Assembly (NCBI GenBank): GCA_001910725.1
Contig: MJGA01000014.1
Location: 62,001-126,000 of the forward strand
Reading direction: 5' to 3'
Length of the DNA stretch: 64,000 bases
From: Phanerodontia chrysosporium
Taxonomy: Eukaryota > Basidiomycota > Agaricomycetes > Polyporales > Phanerochaetaceae
A program made the translations under genes and the position numbers. Positions within the stretch are counted from its first letter, which is position 1; each line of letters begins with the position of its first letter. The notes under the pieces were generated by a model. The model did not search any database. It was not told the DNA's origin and was given only the letters and a program-made list of their open reading frames with translations. Below are positions 11,464 to 23,478 of this stretch, one piece after another.

Positions 11464-14400
11464 ATGGTTGTTACCCGAAGGGCGCCGCCCGCTCCGGTGC
11501 CCACGTCGCGCACAAACTCAGCTCAGCCGATACCCAGAGTAAAGGCCAGGGTGCCGTCTACTACCGCACCAGATGTGCCCAGCCCATTGGCCAATGGTGC
11601 CTTGGGGTCTGCGGCGGACGAATTAAACGCGTCAAACTTGCAAGGCGCTGATATGGTGAGTGTCTGGTGACCGCCAACTGGGCCGTGCTCACGTCCGTTC
11701 CAGTCTGGTTCGCCAACGAAGAAAGGAAAGGGCAAGGGTCAGTGGAAGCAGAAAAAGAGCAACGCCGTAAGTAAATGATCTGCATGGCCTGTTTGTGTCG
11801 CGTCGTTGACGTTCGTCTCAAGTCACGCAAGAAGGGTACAACCTTCGTGGAGCTGCTCACCCGCGTATTCCTCCTATGGTTCACAGTCTACACCCTGTCT
11901 GTATGTCCCAACGATGAGGCTCTCAAATCCCCCGTATGTCGCGGACTATATCACTACCGCAAACTCGTCCTCGAACCCTATCTACTTCCGCCGATTCAAC
12001 ACGCTCTCGCACATCCCTCGGTAGCACCCTATGTCGAACGCAGCAAGCCCTACATTGACCGTACCATCGCCGTAGCGAAGCCTATTGCGCTCCGAGCTCA
12101 GTCGGAGTGGAACCATCGCGTGGTGCCCCAATGGGAGAAACGCGTCGTTCCTCAATGGAAAAGGCATGTCGTACCCCAGTACAAGCAACATGTCCAGCCC
12201 TATGTCCAGAAGGTCGAGGAGCAGGTTCAGCCTTATATCACCAAACTTCAGGCCGAGTACGAGACCAAGGTCAGCCCCTATGTTCGTGTCGCGGTCATCA
12301 ACCTACACCGCTGGCAGCATGAGGCCCGTCCGTATGTCGTCCTTGCCGCTCACAAGACCTACGACGGCTATCAGCGTACGAAGCCGTACGCTATTCCTGT
12401 CCTGCAGCATATTCAAGCGTTGCTACTCCAGTTCGCTCAATTTCTTGGCGAGCAACGCCGTCAGTTCGTTGACCCGCACATCAAGAAAATCTGGGAGCGG
12501 GTAAACGAGCTCGGCAACGGTGACACAGCTCCTTCGGCGCATAGTACTGTCACCACAGCTGTTTCCAAGGCCGCTACGCTAGTTTCATCTGTCATAACGT
12601 CTACTCCCCAGGTTTCCTCCTTTGCTCCCGATGCCTCGGAGGCTGTGGTTGGATCAGCGTCCTCTGTCCTGCCAGACGTCGTGTCAAAGTCGGAGTCTCT
12701 CCCCGCTGTTCTACCTTCTGCCGACCCTCTTGCGACGCTCAGTAATGCTGTACCATCACCGTCGAGCCTATCGTCATACGGCAGTAGTGTCGGCGAAGAT
12801 GCGGTGCATTCGGCCTCATCTGTCGCCCATGACTTCGCATCGTCGGCCTTGAACATCCATCGACAGCCTCATCCGTGCTAGTCGAAGGTGCTGCTTCTTC
12901 TGCCTCGTCAGTGATTCTTGATAAGGCCATTCCGACCGCCTCAGTCTTAATTGCGGACGAGGCTATTCCTGTCGCCTCCTCGACTGCAGTGGAGGCTGTG
13001 GTTGCTCCGGTCTCCTCTGCCGCTGTTGAAGCTGTTTCCTCAGCCTCTACCCTTACCGAAGAGGTGTCCAGCACCATATCACATGCGTCGGCATCCATTG
13101 TCAGCACAGCTTCCGAAGTATTGTCGACGGTCTCGTCTGCCGTCTACGGAGTATGTCCCTTGATTGATTTTACTCCTGTGCCTGATGTTGACAACAATTT
13201 ACTAGGGTGCCGAGGCTGTCTCGTCTGCCGCCTCTGCGATTTCTACACCCGCTCCGGCTGACAGAGAGGACGACCTAGACCTCGATGAACTCTTCGCGGA
13301 CCTTGGTCTCGGGGAGGACTTCCTGGAGTCCCAGTCCAAGTCGTCGGAGTCCGTGGAAACCTCTGCCACAGTCGACACAGAGTCTGAAGAGGCAAAGGCC
13401 GAAAAGCTCCGCCTCCGCAAGGAAGAGACTGCGAAGAAACGCGCGGACATCACCGGACGTCATTCCAGGTGGGAAGCACAGCTCGACGAGCGCATTGCAC
13501 TCAATCGCAAGGCCCTAAGACAAGCCCTCGTGGCCATAAGAAAGGCCGCCACTGCCGAACTCAAGGAGGACGAGGAGATCCGAAAGGAAATTGAAGACCT
13601 CGTGGAAGAGGCCGAGAAGTATCTGCGGGGCGCTGAGAAGTATCTCGGTAATCTTAGACGGGAATCGCGGCCCGTGGAAGAGAAAAGGACGATCTGGGAG
13701 CGGGTGGTCGAGAAGGTCGACAAGAAATTTGAGGAGAGGCTCATGCAGACCGAGGCTGTGGTCAACGGCTGGTATCTGCGTGTCGTGGAGAAGGAGCTTG
13801 CGGAGGTACGTAATCGCGACGTGACCCGAGCCTTCTAGTGCTGACTGCTGCGTGCTTGCATCTCAGGTTCGCCGCCTTGCGGATGAGGTGAAGGACATCG
13901 CGGATCGCGCACAGGCAGACATCGGCCTTGATTACGCCTGGCTGGACGATGTGACGTTCGACGATTGGCAGCGGTACCATGCGCTGGATCGGAGTAAGTG
14001 GCCTATGTGCTGAATGAACTTTGTCGACCCTTGAATTAACCGCCTGAGCAGAGAGCGAAGACTTCATGCAGCATGCAATGTCGGTGCAGAATGGGACGCA
14101 TCCGTCGCCACCAATCAACCCTGTGCTCGTCGCGATCGAAGACCTGCAAAACGAGGTGCAGGACGTCGTCGTCGGCTTCGAAACGCGCCTGCGACGGATT
14201 AAGAGGAACGGCGAGCGCGCGTTCGGTGGCGCGCCTGAGGAGCCCGAGACTCACTACGAACACGATGACGAGACGGTTGCGATCCTTCCTATCGAAGACG
14301 AGTCGCACAAACTGATGGAGGAGGGAGAGTCTCCCGCCGCTCCCCCTGTCGTCATCGGTCGCGGCGCAGAGGAGATCATGTCGGCCCTTGATCGTGCGGC

Positions 14401-14538
14401 TCGCGCTGGGCGCATGCCACGTCAGCTCCTGAAGATGGATCAAAGGACCCTGAGGCGGTCGTCGAGAGCCTCGCGCAAGAGGCCGTCGCGGACGAGGAGC
14501 TCTCCTCACGATACCACCCCGCACACACCGAGCTGTGA
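11464..14538 (+). CDS. Membrane/lipid-surface-like protein with amphipathic repeats
   Basis: This is a multi-exon hypothetical. After a basic N-terminus (MVVTRRAPPAPVP, then KKGKGKGQWKQKKS) comes a hydrophobic segment (TFVELLTRVFLLWFTVYTLS) near 11850. Then follow about eight imperfect 11-12 residue repeats built on VVPQWxKR and QPYVxK, for example VVPQWEKR, VVPQWKRH, VVPQYKQH and VQPYVQKV. Such repeats form amphipathic helices in lipid-droplet and apolipoprotein-like proteins, so a lipid-surface role is an inference. The middle is an Ala/Ser/Val-rich low-complexity stretch (12500-13200). The C-terminal half is a charged coiled coil (EEIRKEIEDLVEEAEKYL) ending in an acidic region. Two frame breaks consistent with one missing base each occur at about 12855 and 14412. 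With the second repaired, the protein continues HATSAPEDGSKDPEAVVES and stops at 14538. The family is unknown to me; it appears to be basidiomycete-specific. Confidence 0.7.
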
Positions 14539-15456
14539 CCGACGATCCACGTCTCCTTCGTTCATACGCTCGGCTTCTCAATCTTAACGTGCGTGTTCAT
14601 GCTGCGAAGGTTCCGGATGGCAGGATGGCGTACTGATCTCTTTCCCCGCAGACCAGTTGCCACCTTTCATCCACGCACGATCCTAAATTACGGTATCTGC
14701 ATTGTTCTGCGCTCCTTCGTTCACTCTACATCCGTTGGTTATGCTCACGCTCCCGTGGACGCGTCGTGGCCTTCTTGGATCTGACATCTTCGCACATGGT
14801 GCACCTTGTAACGTATTGCATCTCAGAGTTATTGTATACCTGCAGCATATTCATTTTGATCCCGCTCGGCCGGCCGTTGGCCATGCATGCTCTCATGAGG
14901 GTCCGACAGCGGGACTTTTCATTGCATGCAGCCTCGTATGTCGGCCTGATCCTACCGATAACGTCGTGGCAGGAGGGTTGCCCAGGCACCGGGGAGGGGC
15001 GACGTGCCGATGTGCCAGACCCTTACCTAGACGACTCTGCGACTGAGCGCAGGTCGACGCGCGCTGTCGACACAGTAGACTTAGGGTCCGAATGCAGGAT
15101 GATCGACACAGCGAGAAATGCCCCCGTAGCGTGCCAGGCACAAAATAACACATTTTTCTCGTCAAGGTACGATGATTGGGCACCAATGCGTGTAGATAGT
15201 CTCACCGGTGGAAATATCGGGTATGCCACCATCGGGAAAATCTGCCGCCATGCCTTTGAATCCGGGCATAGCCCGTAGCAGGTGGGACGCGCAGCGTGTC
15301 CACCCGATCAGCAAATATTGAGGGCGAGAGCAAGCAGCGAAGACACAGGCAGAAAGCGACCCTATAGGAAATTGGAAGAGTAGCATCGTGGATATGAGAC
15401 GTAACTCAGTGGGCCCGCGAGGGAACACAGCTAGGGGATGATGTTCCAGGAAAAGA
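14539..15456. other. Intergenic, no gene seen
   Basis: About 920 bp lie between two convergent genes (the repeat protein and the HP1-type gene). Both 3' untranslated regions lie here. Open frames of up to 170 codons exist but lack domains and overlap on opposite strands. Confidence 0.5.
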
Positions 15457-16513
15457 CTAGGACTCGAAAGGCCTCCAGCGGAGGTTGTGCTCATAGAAGT
15501 CGAGCAGCTAACAAGAATAAACACGATCAGGGATGACTGGGAGACCTGTTCATTAACAATCCACGCACCAAGTTCGGGAACTTTTGCCTGCACAAGCTGG
15601 ACTCCTCGCGGCAGAGCTTGCCCCCATGTTTTTTGTTTCTAGGGACCCGAGTGCTGAGCATCTACGGTGGACCAAAGACACGGAACTTACAGCATGAAGT
15701 AAACAATGAGCTTTCCGTCGTCCGTACGCTCCACGGTGTCGATGTGGTCAATCATGTCCTCCCAGCTCCGGAGGTCTTTGTACTTGGAGTGAGCCATGTT
15801 GTAGTATGACCTCTCCGGCTCATCTTCATCCATAGCATCGCTGTCTTTAGCCTTTGTAGCAGCTTTCATAGGGCCCGGCCGCGCCCTCTTCGTAGTGGTC
15901 TTCGCCACGGGAGCGTCATCTTCGCTCTCAGATACGGGCTGTGGCTGCTTCGGTGGGCGACCGCGTTTCTTGGCAGGAGCCGAGATAGACTCTGGTTCAT
16001 CTTCCGGGGTGGCACGCTTGCGACTGGCAGCAGTGCTGCTTGTCTTAGTGGAGGCAGAGGGGGCTTCGGACTTGCGCGTCGTAGCGGACACAGTGGTTCC
16101 CTTCTTTGAAGGGGCCGTCTTCTCCTTCTTCTGCTTATCCCAATAGTCTTGGATGAGATCATTGCAGTTGCTGCAGAGAAACGTCGCGTCAGTGGACGTG
16201 TAGACGGAGGATGAAGCAGCTTCACATAGCGTCGTCCTGGCTGACCCAACTGTTGTGTTCCTCGGAATAACCCTTCCACTTTACTAGATATCCGAGCTTG
16301 TTCTGCAATTACACGTAGATGTAAGGTACTCGAGTCATGCACAAAGTGAGGTAATGAACTTACACCTGGAAAGCAGTCAATCTTCGCATCCAAGATTGCC
16401 TCGATCTCATACTCCTCCTCCTCCTCGTCACCCTCCACTGGTTCCTCGTCGGAAGGAGGCACCTCCTCAACCTCCTCTTCTTCCACGGCGCGACCATTTC
16501 TTGCCTTTGCCAT
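15457..16513 (-). CDS. Heterochromatin protein 1 (chromodomain + chromo shadow)
   Basis: This is an HP1/Swi6-type protein that should bind histone H3 methylated at lysine 9 and pack heterochromatin. The N-terminus is very acidic (start MAKARNGRAVEEEEVEEV). The chromodomain spans three exons: EYEIEAILDAKID, then NKLGYLVKWKGYSEEHNSWV with the aromatic cage positions Y/W/Y, then DLIQDYWDKQKK. A basic, AT-hook-like hinge follows (KKRGRPPK). The chromo shadow domain begins at YKDLRSWEDMIDHIDTVER, continues DGKLIVYFML, then CREESSLCRQKFPNL near 15590, and ends in a last exon LLDFYEHNLRW at about 15460-15505. The final stop is at 15457-15459. The shadow domain's last two exons are easy to miss because the frame changes at each intron. 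It lies upstream of the minus-strand Y14 gene's 3' end in the same orientation. Confidence 0.92.
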
Positions 16514-16803
16514 TGTTGTTGATCAAGAGAGAAGAAAGAATGCGGTCAACGGTGCGCGTAAGTCGAAAGTTGGTGTGTCGGGATTGGGCACGGGAGCGTG
16601 GGAACGACGCGACCTTTCCTCGTTGAACCTCACCAAACGTGTTGAACTGCATGTATAGCTCACATATAACAGGTGCACAAGCTGTGGTCATTTCCAGATA
16701 TTCTGAATCATGTTCTGGGCCCGTAGCGAGTGACAATATTTGGTATGAAGGAGAACAAGAAGAGCAAGAGCAATTACAGTACAAGAGTCGAGATAGTACA
16801 GGG

Positions 16804-17529
16804 TTAATCTCGCCTGCGCGATGGGCTGGCGGATCTGCCACGACCTTCTCGACGACCTTTCTTGGGTCCTGCTGGTGGAGGTCGTACGAAAGCGTAATCG
16901 CATTGCAGTGTCTGTTCGAGGAGGGTGGTTCCGGATGCACCGTCAATGGCGGCTTGCGCTTCTGCCATAGTTTCGTATTCTACGAGGGCGTACCCCTGCA
17001 GTCTCGAGTAGTGAGCCCCGTGTGAGATATGCGAGACGCAGCGACATACCTTGACATAACCTGTCCTGCGGTCGAGGTTCATGTGGAGGTTTTTGATTTC
17101 CCCGTATTCTCCAAACTTGTCCATCAGGTCTTCCTCCGTCGCCTCTTCGTGGACGCCGGTAACCAGCACAATCCAGCCCTCAACGGCTACAAGAGACATG
17201 AAATGAGAGCGAGATTGTCAGTGCAGCTCAGCGATTAGTTGTGAGACCGGAGCTCACAGCGTGCCGCTCTCGTTTCTGAGCCTTGTGTGGACTCTACACG
17301 ATCAAAGGTCTGCTGGGATGCAACACCACTCTCGTTTCCGCCTGCAAACGAGTAATCAGAAGTGAGACTGGATATGCATGGGCAGGCGACTCTACCTGCA
17401 GAGCTCTGGAAGCCTCTGCCCTTGCGCCTGACCACACCGCCGTTGGCGGCTGAGAGCAGTCAGCATCAACAACATCCAGGATGAGCAGCAGAACGCACTC
17501 TCGTCAATGTTCATCTCGTCGTCAGACAT
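16804..17529 (-). CDS. Exon junction complex protein Y14 (RBM8A)
   Basis: This is the Y14 subunit of the exon junction complex, which pairs with Mago and marks spliced mRNA. The start [11 protein letters not shown] at 17529 and the segment VRRKGRGF match the N-terminus of Y14 as I recall it. After small exons the single RRM begins at [12 protein letters not shown] (RNP2), continues [18 protein letters not shown] and [16 protein letters not shown], and after a last intron GYALVEYET (RNP1) and AIDGASG. The C-terminus is an RS-like tail ([11 protein letters not shown]). Length and order fit the family. An intact exon junction complex is expected in an intron-rich genome like this one. Confidence 0.92.
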
Positions 17530-18467
17530 AGTGGATGCTGTCGGTAGTCGTCGTCGTCGTGTCGGAGTCGCGTCCACTGAATACGGCGGTCATCCCGGGC
17601 GTCACTGGACGGGAACGGCCGAGGCCCCCATCAGTGAGGAGAGCGCTCTGCGCAGTGCGAGACTTGGCTGTCGCGACACCGCTTTCCTCGACGGATCCGA
17701 CGTCGAAAATTCGCACATTGTCTACGCCTATTTGACTTGATCTATGCTAAGGACGGCGTCGTGAGTCAACAGATCTCCTAGAACCGCCTTCGGCCTTGAT
17801 TGCCTCCAGAGGATTTACGTGATTTCCGTCCATCCGTTGTCTCCATGCACCGCTCGCGGCATACTGTTCGGAATCGCTATCGACGAGGCTGACGCAGTTC
17901 AAAACGCCGTTGAGAGCTCCGAACGAAGCAGTACAGCAGCATGCCCATATGCGAGAGGTTTGCGGAAGCTTCCCCCTTGCGGAGCTTCACCATGTTCCCG
18001 GTGTACCTGCGTGCGGAAGGTGTTGCTGTGCCGACCCTGTCATCCGACCCTTGATCACCGCTCGTCTCACCGGTCCATCCTGGAGACATTCACGCCGGCG
18101 ACCAGAGGTCCTCATGCGGAGATGCCAATGTATCATGGACGGCCTCCCTCCTTGATGGCACTCAGGGTGGGGTTCGGGTTCCATCCCCGCTACAAACGTC
18201 CGCCGTCAGGTCATAAAAATCCCTCCCAGCTTTTCATCAACTCTGTGCTGTGCCTGGTGGCTTACGTCTCGCTCCTTTCTGGCCGTGATCATCCAGCAGC
18301 GTGGTCCCCGGCACCCCATCTTCATCGGGTTTGCATCGCAAGATTCAACATACGACGCGTGTGTGCCAGCCTCTCTGACGTTACTTAAAGACAGGGTCTT
18401 GGCCTGCTCCAGGTCTTCCCATTCTCCATCATACCACAGACTCCTGCAGACCCTTACCGACGACACC
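17530..18467. other. Intergenic, no gene seen
   Basis: About 940 bp lie between two divergent genes (Y14 and the MYND gene), so both promoters are here. Open frames of 60-190 codons overlap on both strands without domains. The frame upstream of the MYND start could extend that protein by about 60 residues, but this part lacks conservation signals and is probably 5' untranslated. Confidence 0.5.
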
Positions 18468-19190
18468 ATGAACCCTAATTCGCTCATCAGCCACCCTTGC
18501 ACTATGTGCTGCATGCCCACTACTATGTGGTGCAGTCGGTGCCAGAATGCTTGGTACTGCTCCCCCGACCATCTTTCCAGCGTAGGTCGTCACACGTTGC
18601 ATGATGAGAACCACGCTTATTGTTCTCGACAGGACTGGCCACGCCACAAGCGGGAATGTGTTCCTGTCAATGCCGCCGCCGCTGCGCAACAGCCTTACAA
18701 CATGATTGCTACGCCCGCACCTGTCCAGCAAGAGCTAATCACGGTTTCTGCTCTTCTGTTTACACCGGAGGAAGGTGGGGTCGACCGACAATATAAGAAT
18801 GGAACAATCCACTCATTCCGAACCACAGAGCGCTCAAAGATCATCTCGGTTCAATGCCGCCCCCAGGGGACGCTTTCCCAGGGCATTTGTCCGCTTCCAT
18901 TGGTTCAACAATATTTCCCCGAGAGCATGCCCAACACCATCATCCTCACGCAAGGGCTCAACGGCGAGGCTCTCCGCTTCCCGCTCCATATCTGGTACTG
19001 TCCCGTTGCGTTGCAGCGGGGTTCCCCGGTCAACCGCTCAATCTATCGCATCACCTCGGGCGCGGCGGAGAAAGCTTGGTGTGGTCCTGTCGTGGTCCTC
19101 AAGTTCAACGGATCGCGCAGGCAGGGCTACACCGATGCTGGCTCGAACGACCTTCCCGCTTTGTCTGCGTACTTCCTTGCCTATAAGTGA
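18468..19190 (+). CDS. MYND-type zinc finger protein
   Basis: The protein starts MNPNSLISHPC at 18468. The MYND finger has CTMC, MWCSRCQNAWYC and the last ligands in DWPRHKREC. The segment from 18582 to 18632 is a 51 nt GT-AG intron with no in-frame stop; removing it puts HLSS directly before DWPRHKREC, the normal MYND spacing. The rest of about 160 residues has blocks such as ELITVSALLFTPEEGG, ICPLPLVQQYFPES, LHIWYCPVAL and WCGPVVVLKFNGSR, which look like the conserved C-terminal domain of a large basidiomycete MYND family. MYND fingers bind proline-rich peptides; the specific role is unknown. The stop is at 19188-19190. Confidence 0.85.
   Translation: MNPNSLISHPCTMCCMPTTMWCSRCQNAWYCSPDHLSSVGRHTLHDENHAYCSRQDWPRHKRECVPVNAAAAAQQPYNMIATPAPVQQELITVSALLFTPEEGGVDRQYKNGTIHSFRTTERSKIISVQCRPQGTLSQGICPLPLVQQYFPESMPNTIILTQGLNGEALRFPLHIWYCPVALQRGSPVNRSIYRITSGAAEKAWCGPVVVLKFNGSRRQGYTDAGSNDLPALSAYFLAYK
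18582..18632 (+). other. Stopless 51-nt intron inside the MYND finger
   Basis: GTAGGT donor and CGACAG acceptor are seen. Its length is a multiple of three and it has no in-frame stop, so a retained copy would add 17 residues between zinc ligands. Confidence 0.7.
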
Positions 19191-22100
19191 CCAGGTGAGT
19201 ATCGACAGCCTGTTGAAGTGGGCCCGAATGCTGACTCGACAGCAGGCGGTTTCCTGCATTTAGTGGCGTACGTAACTCGTCCCGCGGTGCGGAGACATTC
19301 ACACCATGCTCTTTTACCTTCGTGGGCAATTCCTGGTAGAATTAGGTCTAATGCAAGGCCACACTTGCATTATCCTTGTCCCACCGATGTCATTGTATCG
19401 ATTCGTGTCACCGTGTCTGTATATTCTTCGCACATAGATCTTGTGTCAGGATATCCTCGTGCTGGTATCTGCGACACTGGTTTCCAGTGCAACTGCCTGG
19501 CATTACTCCCTCGAGCCCTTGTCCCTGTCAGGGTGCGTGCGGACAAACGTCGTCGATAACGAACACGCAGTCCGATTGCCGAGCCAGAAGGGCCTTTTTA
19601 ATGACCCGCAATGCTTATTGAGTCTAACGCGCTCCTCATGGCATCATGCCTCTCTCACCTCTACAAGCCTCGGACTTCCACACACTCATCGATCTCCGGT
19701 AGAAGCCCTCTGTGCTGAGCAGAGGTTTAGCTTTCTGTCATGGTCGACGTAGATGGCGAGCAAGGCGTATCGCTGTCGGCGTAATCTCGAGCTGGGAATA
19801 CTCAGGGTGCTCTGGCGGTTACCTACGGCATCTCCCGAAGGCCCTGCAGCCGCGGAACCACGGGGAGCGAGGCAGGCTCGCCAAGACGTAAGGTCGACGT
19901 CTGCAGTCGCCCGGAAGGTGTCGAATGCTCATTCAAGTCCTGCGCGGATGCGACAGCTCGACTGCGGACTCCCCTGTCGGATCCGTCGTCAGTCAGCCAT
20001 GACGAGCACATCTTCAGTCCAGTCACGACCAGTCGCAGTTGCAGCCTCCGCAGCCAGAGGCACGTCAGAGAGCTGTCGCTAGCCGACACTCCGTGCTAGC
20101 GGTCATAGGGACAGGAGGTCCGAGCTCGTATGAGGTGAGTATTCATTTAGTCTCCTCCCGGGTGACCACAGAGGAGACGGCGAGTAAGCATCGTTGACCG
20201 TCGATAACGACGGAGTGATGAGATCTTACGAGGGTCCCTATGTCTAGAGCGAGGCTGTCGTTGATGCACAGGCACTAGAAATGGCCGTTCTCGGACATCG
20301 TGTTGAACGGCTCGACCTTGCCATCAAGCAGATGACTTGAATATCAGTCTCTCAATCCTTGTCTCGATCCCGTATCCGAACATCGGCCCCCGTTTTTCTC
20401 CAAGAGCAGGTGCTCACTGTACAGAGGTAAGACGATATTTCACCTGCTCACTTGCTTTGGGTATCCTTAGGACGCCCCCACTATGCCAAGCACGATCGCC
20501 CAGGCAGGAAGGTTTATCGAATGCCATTGCCGTTCCTCTGCCGCTCGTATGGCGTTTCCGGCGTGCCTATCCGTCATCAAATGCCTGCTGCCACATCCTC
20601 TGCACCTGAGAACCAGTTGCAACACGCTATTCTGGTTCGCAGGCCACCACTTCCAGCTTTGCAGAAGGCATCTTGCTAGCGGCGCTGTACTGTGTCCGCC
20701 AGTGATCACCTCGCTCCTCGGAAGCAATCTAACGCGTTCATCGCACAGACGTGAGTCGTGCGGGAGAGTATAATGAGCCCCTATAGAGTGATATGTTGCG
20801 GTGGCAAGTGGCAATTACACTCTGGCGCCTAGATCTCACAGAACCTCAGGCAGTCACATCTCGTATCTTGCCCATTAAAAGTGGCCGCGAAAGAATTTGG
20901 TAAGATCGTATAGGCCTCTACGGCTCGCCCTCTGTACTCTCTACTCCATTGGCTCAAGCGGAGGATGTGCGGGGATAGGCTATGCACCCCTTCCTCTCGA
21001 CGACTCAGTGAGTGTCGGTCTGCATGGGACCGTATTTCACCCGTATTTCATCTCCTGACGTGTCCGACCACCATCACTACCTTCAGGTCATGAAACGCAG
21101 GGTCAAACTACGAAGACGTATGTCCTTTACGGTCTCAGTAATTCGTGGCCCTAAGGATCGAAGTCTGGTTCAACTGTTCTACACAGCGGTCATGTTTCAT
21201 TCAACGGATAGACGAGGGCAAGCGGGTAAGCACAAGTAAGTAGATGCACTTACTTGTCAGCTGTATTGGCTTCCTCAGGGCGGCTTAGGCTGTAAATTTG
21301 TTGCCCTGCAATGACTCAGCCCTTCTGCTTCACAGACCGCGTTCAAGCATGGACAGCGGGACGGATGCTTTACATGCTTTTGCCACGAGGTCGAAACTCT
21401 TTCCCCTCAACCACCGGTAGAGGGGGTTGCTGCCATTGACTCCGGTCCTGAGGCAGCTTCGGAGACGCCAACGCTGCGCATCGTCTGTCAGGTTCAATGT
21501 TCAACCTCGAGATAGCAGGTGTGCTGTGGCCTTATCCGACATCAGCCCTTCATGTTCGAGACCCCTAGAAAGCCCATCAAACTTGCACATGGCTTTAAGG
21601 TGTGTAGAGCCTGCCCCTCAACACGCCGAGGTGTTGGGTACGCTAACCAGAACGTCTAATAATACTTTACTGGGCAGGTCGCGATGCCGGGATTGATACT
21701 TTGGCTGAGATACGTCGTGTACGGTGAGCGAGGGTTGCAGTAGCGGGTGGCGCTGAGCTGCCAATCATGTCTGTCCAGAAGCGCCTGCCATTGTTCCAGA
21801 GTGTAGCGTGTCGGCGGTGCAGCCATCTTTTCTCCTTGCCTTCTCATCAGCCCTGGCTCTCGCTTTGGTCATCCGGTCTGAGGCCCTGTCCGCGGTGGGT
21901 GACCCTCAACTCCACTCCTCCCGTACATCACGAACGCTAACCGTAACCCAGAATAGGTCGCCAAGCACGCCTCTGCGGTGGAGGCATCGTGCATGTGTAG
22001 GACAGCGCGTCGCTCATCTTCAATCGTGAAGCGCGCAAGCATACGTTACGATGAAGAACGGAACATTTGCATGTCGTCCGTGCGCGAAGTGCATGTCTTT

Positions 22101-23478
22101 CAGCGTCAAGTGCGCGAAATTCCGTGGCAACCCGGCAGGAAGTGCAGTCAAGCGGCATGAACATTCATTCGTTCGTCGCCCTCTCAGCTGTCGGACCATT
22201 TAGCATGGCAGCAGCATGGTACGGATGCTTACCACGCGGTGTGCCCCCTGCTAACGATTGCGATCAGCGTATTCGCAGCCCTGCCGCGCTGCTGTTTGCT
22301 CCGGCGGAGGGCGGCCAGTCGGCCCTTCTCTGTCGTTTCAAGCAGGACCGTACTACGGCTCCCTGTATCGATGAGGCTGATAGAAGTACGGCGGGGCTTC
22401 TGCCGCCTCTCGCACTACTCTCACACTGTCTAGGGCGTCCTCAGGGTGACAAGGAGAGCTACACAGACCAGACGATCGCCTGGGTCGGTCCCCGCAAGCG
22501 GTCTCAGAGACTTGGTAGATCGATAACCGAAGTTGTCTGTTATTCGGTACGCTTCAATAGATCGAATTTATTGCACATGCTGAGGGTCGTCCACCGGGTC
22601 GTTCAACTTCACTCCTCGCTCGTCGACTACCTTTTCGGTCTTAGGCATTGGTCCATTCAGCATGTCATGTGTCCAGCCGTACAGGACTCAATACATACGG
22701 CGCGTCTGGGGGTCTGCCCTGGCCCTGATTCTCACTAGGTTCGAGTCCCGATGCTGCCGTCTCGCTGAGCATCTCGGGCGGAAGCGGATAGTATACACAT
22801 GTAGAGCAAGTCTTCTCACGAAAGCCCGCGTGGAGCTATAAGTGTATGGGTTCAGCTCTCGTCCGACGTGCAGGGTAGCCGAGAAGCTCTCTCCTCAGTC
22901 CGCACAGCATGCATCGTTCCTAGACCCTTCCAGGGTCGTCCGGTACGACTGCTCCGACCCGCGGCTCAAGGGCACAGAATCTGCCGCGCACAGCGTTAGT
23001 CCTGCAGGGGTGCCTTTGAGAAATCCTCGCGGCCCTTCAGAGGGGTAATAGACTATAGTTTTCAGAGCGTAAGCAAAGCTATGTCGACCTGCCCTCATTT
23101 TACGGTGGTATTCCCTCCTTTGCCGAAGGATATTACCCCTATGGCACGCCCAACTCAGCGCCTTCAAAGAGGTTGACCCCAGACCATGCTGAACCAAGCC
23201 ATATTCTCACGTCGCGCACCTCTGGAGCCTCACCAGGTCAGAACCACACCCGCGAGGCAGCTGAAGCGGACATAGGCAGTCGAAATACAAGGACACATAG
23301 GGATACCTGGAACACACAGGCCTCGTCGAAGAACAAAAGGGACCCGAGATGATCGACATGATGTGGGCTGTAGGAACGTGTGTGCGGTTGATGACGCTCC
23401 ACAACGGGCACACACATCAAGCGTAACCGATGCACCGATGAGGCACTGGCACCCTTCCGCGGCCGACTATCACCATGC
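19191..23478. other. Gene-poor stretch with relic-like open pieces
   Basis: About 4.3 kb has no gene I can assemble. Pieces that look coding: 19640-20339, whose last part reads EAVVDAQALEMAVLGHRVER and ends with a stop at 20337-20339; 20483-20679, basic and proline-rich; and 21336-21515, an open exon-like run after a CAG with DGCFTCFCHE. At 22280-22330 the frame has AALLFAPAEGG, close to ALLFTPEEGG of the MYND gene nearby. Splice-like GT and AG signals are common, but frames do not join. It may be a decayed set of genes or a gene I cannot resolve. No transposon protein or terminal repeat was seen. Confidence 0.4.
22140..22738 (+). pseudogene. Possible decayed MYND-family fragment
   Basis: An open frame to the stop at 22736-22738 contains SPAALLFAPAEGGQS, similar over about ten residues and about 28 nucleotides to the SALLFTPEEGG block of the intact MYND gene 3.5 kb upstream. 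Just before it, around 22110-22140, a frame reads REIPWQPGRKCSQ, faintly like the DWPRHKREC end of a MYND finger. No complete finger and no other shared block is seen, so this is a weak call; chance similarity is possible. Confidence 0.2.

Noticed and set aside
18285..18467. Longer N-terminus for the MYND protein
   Set aside because: The extra 61 residues lack any family block; the ATG at 18468 directly precedes the finger as usual in this family.
22736..22762. tRNA-like GGTTCGAGTCCC box
   Set aside because: The arms around it do not pair as a T-stem, and no D-arm or acceptor stem was found upstream.
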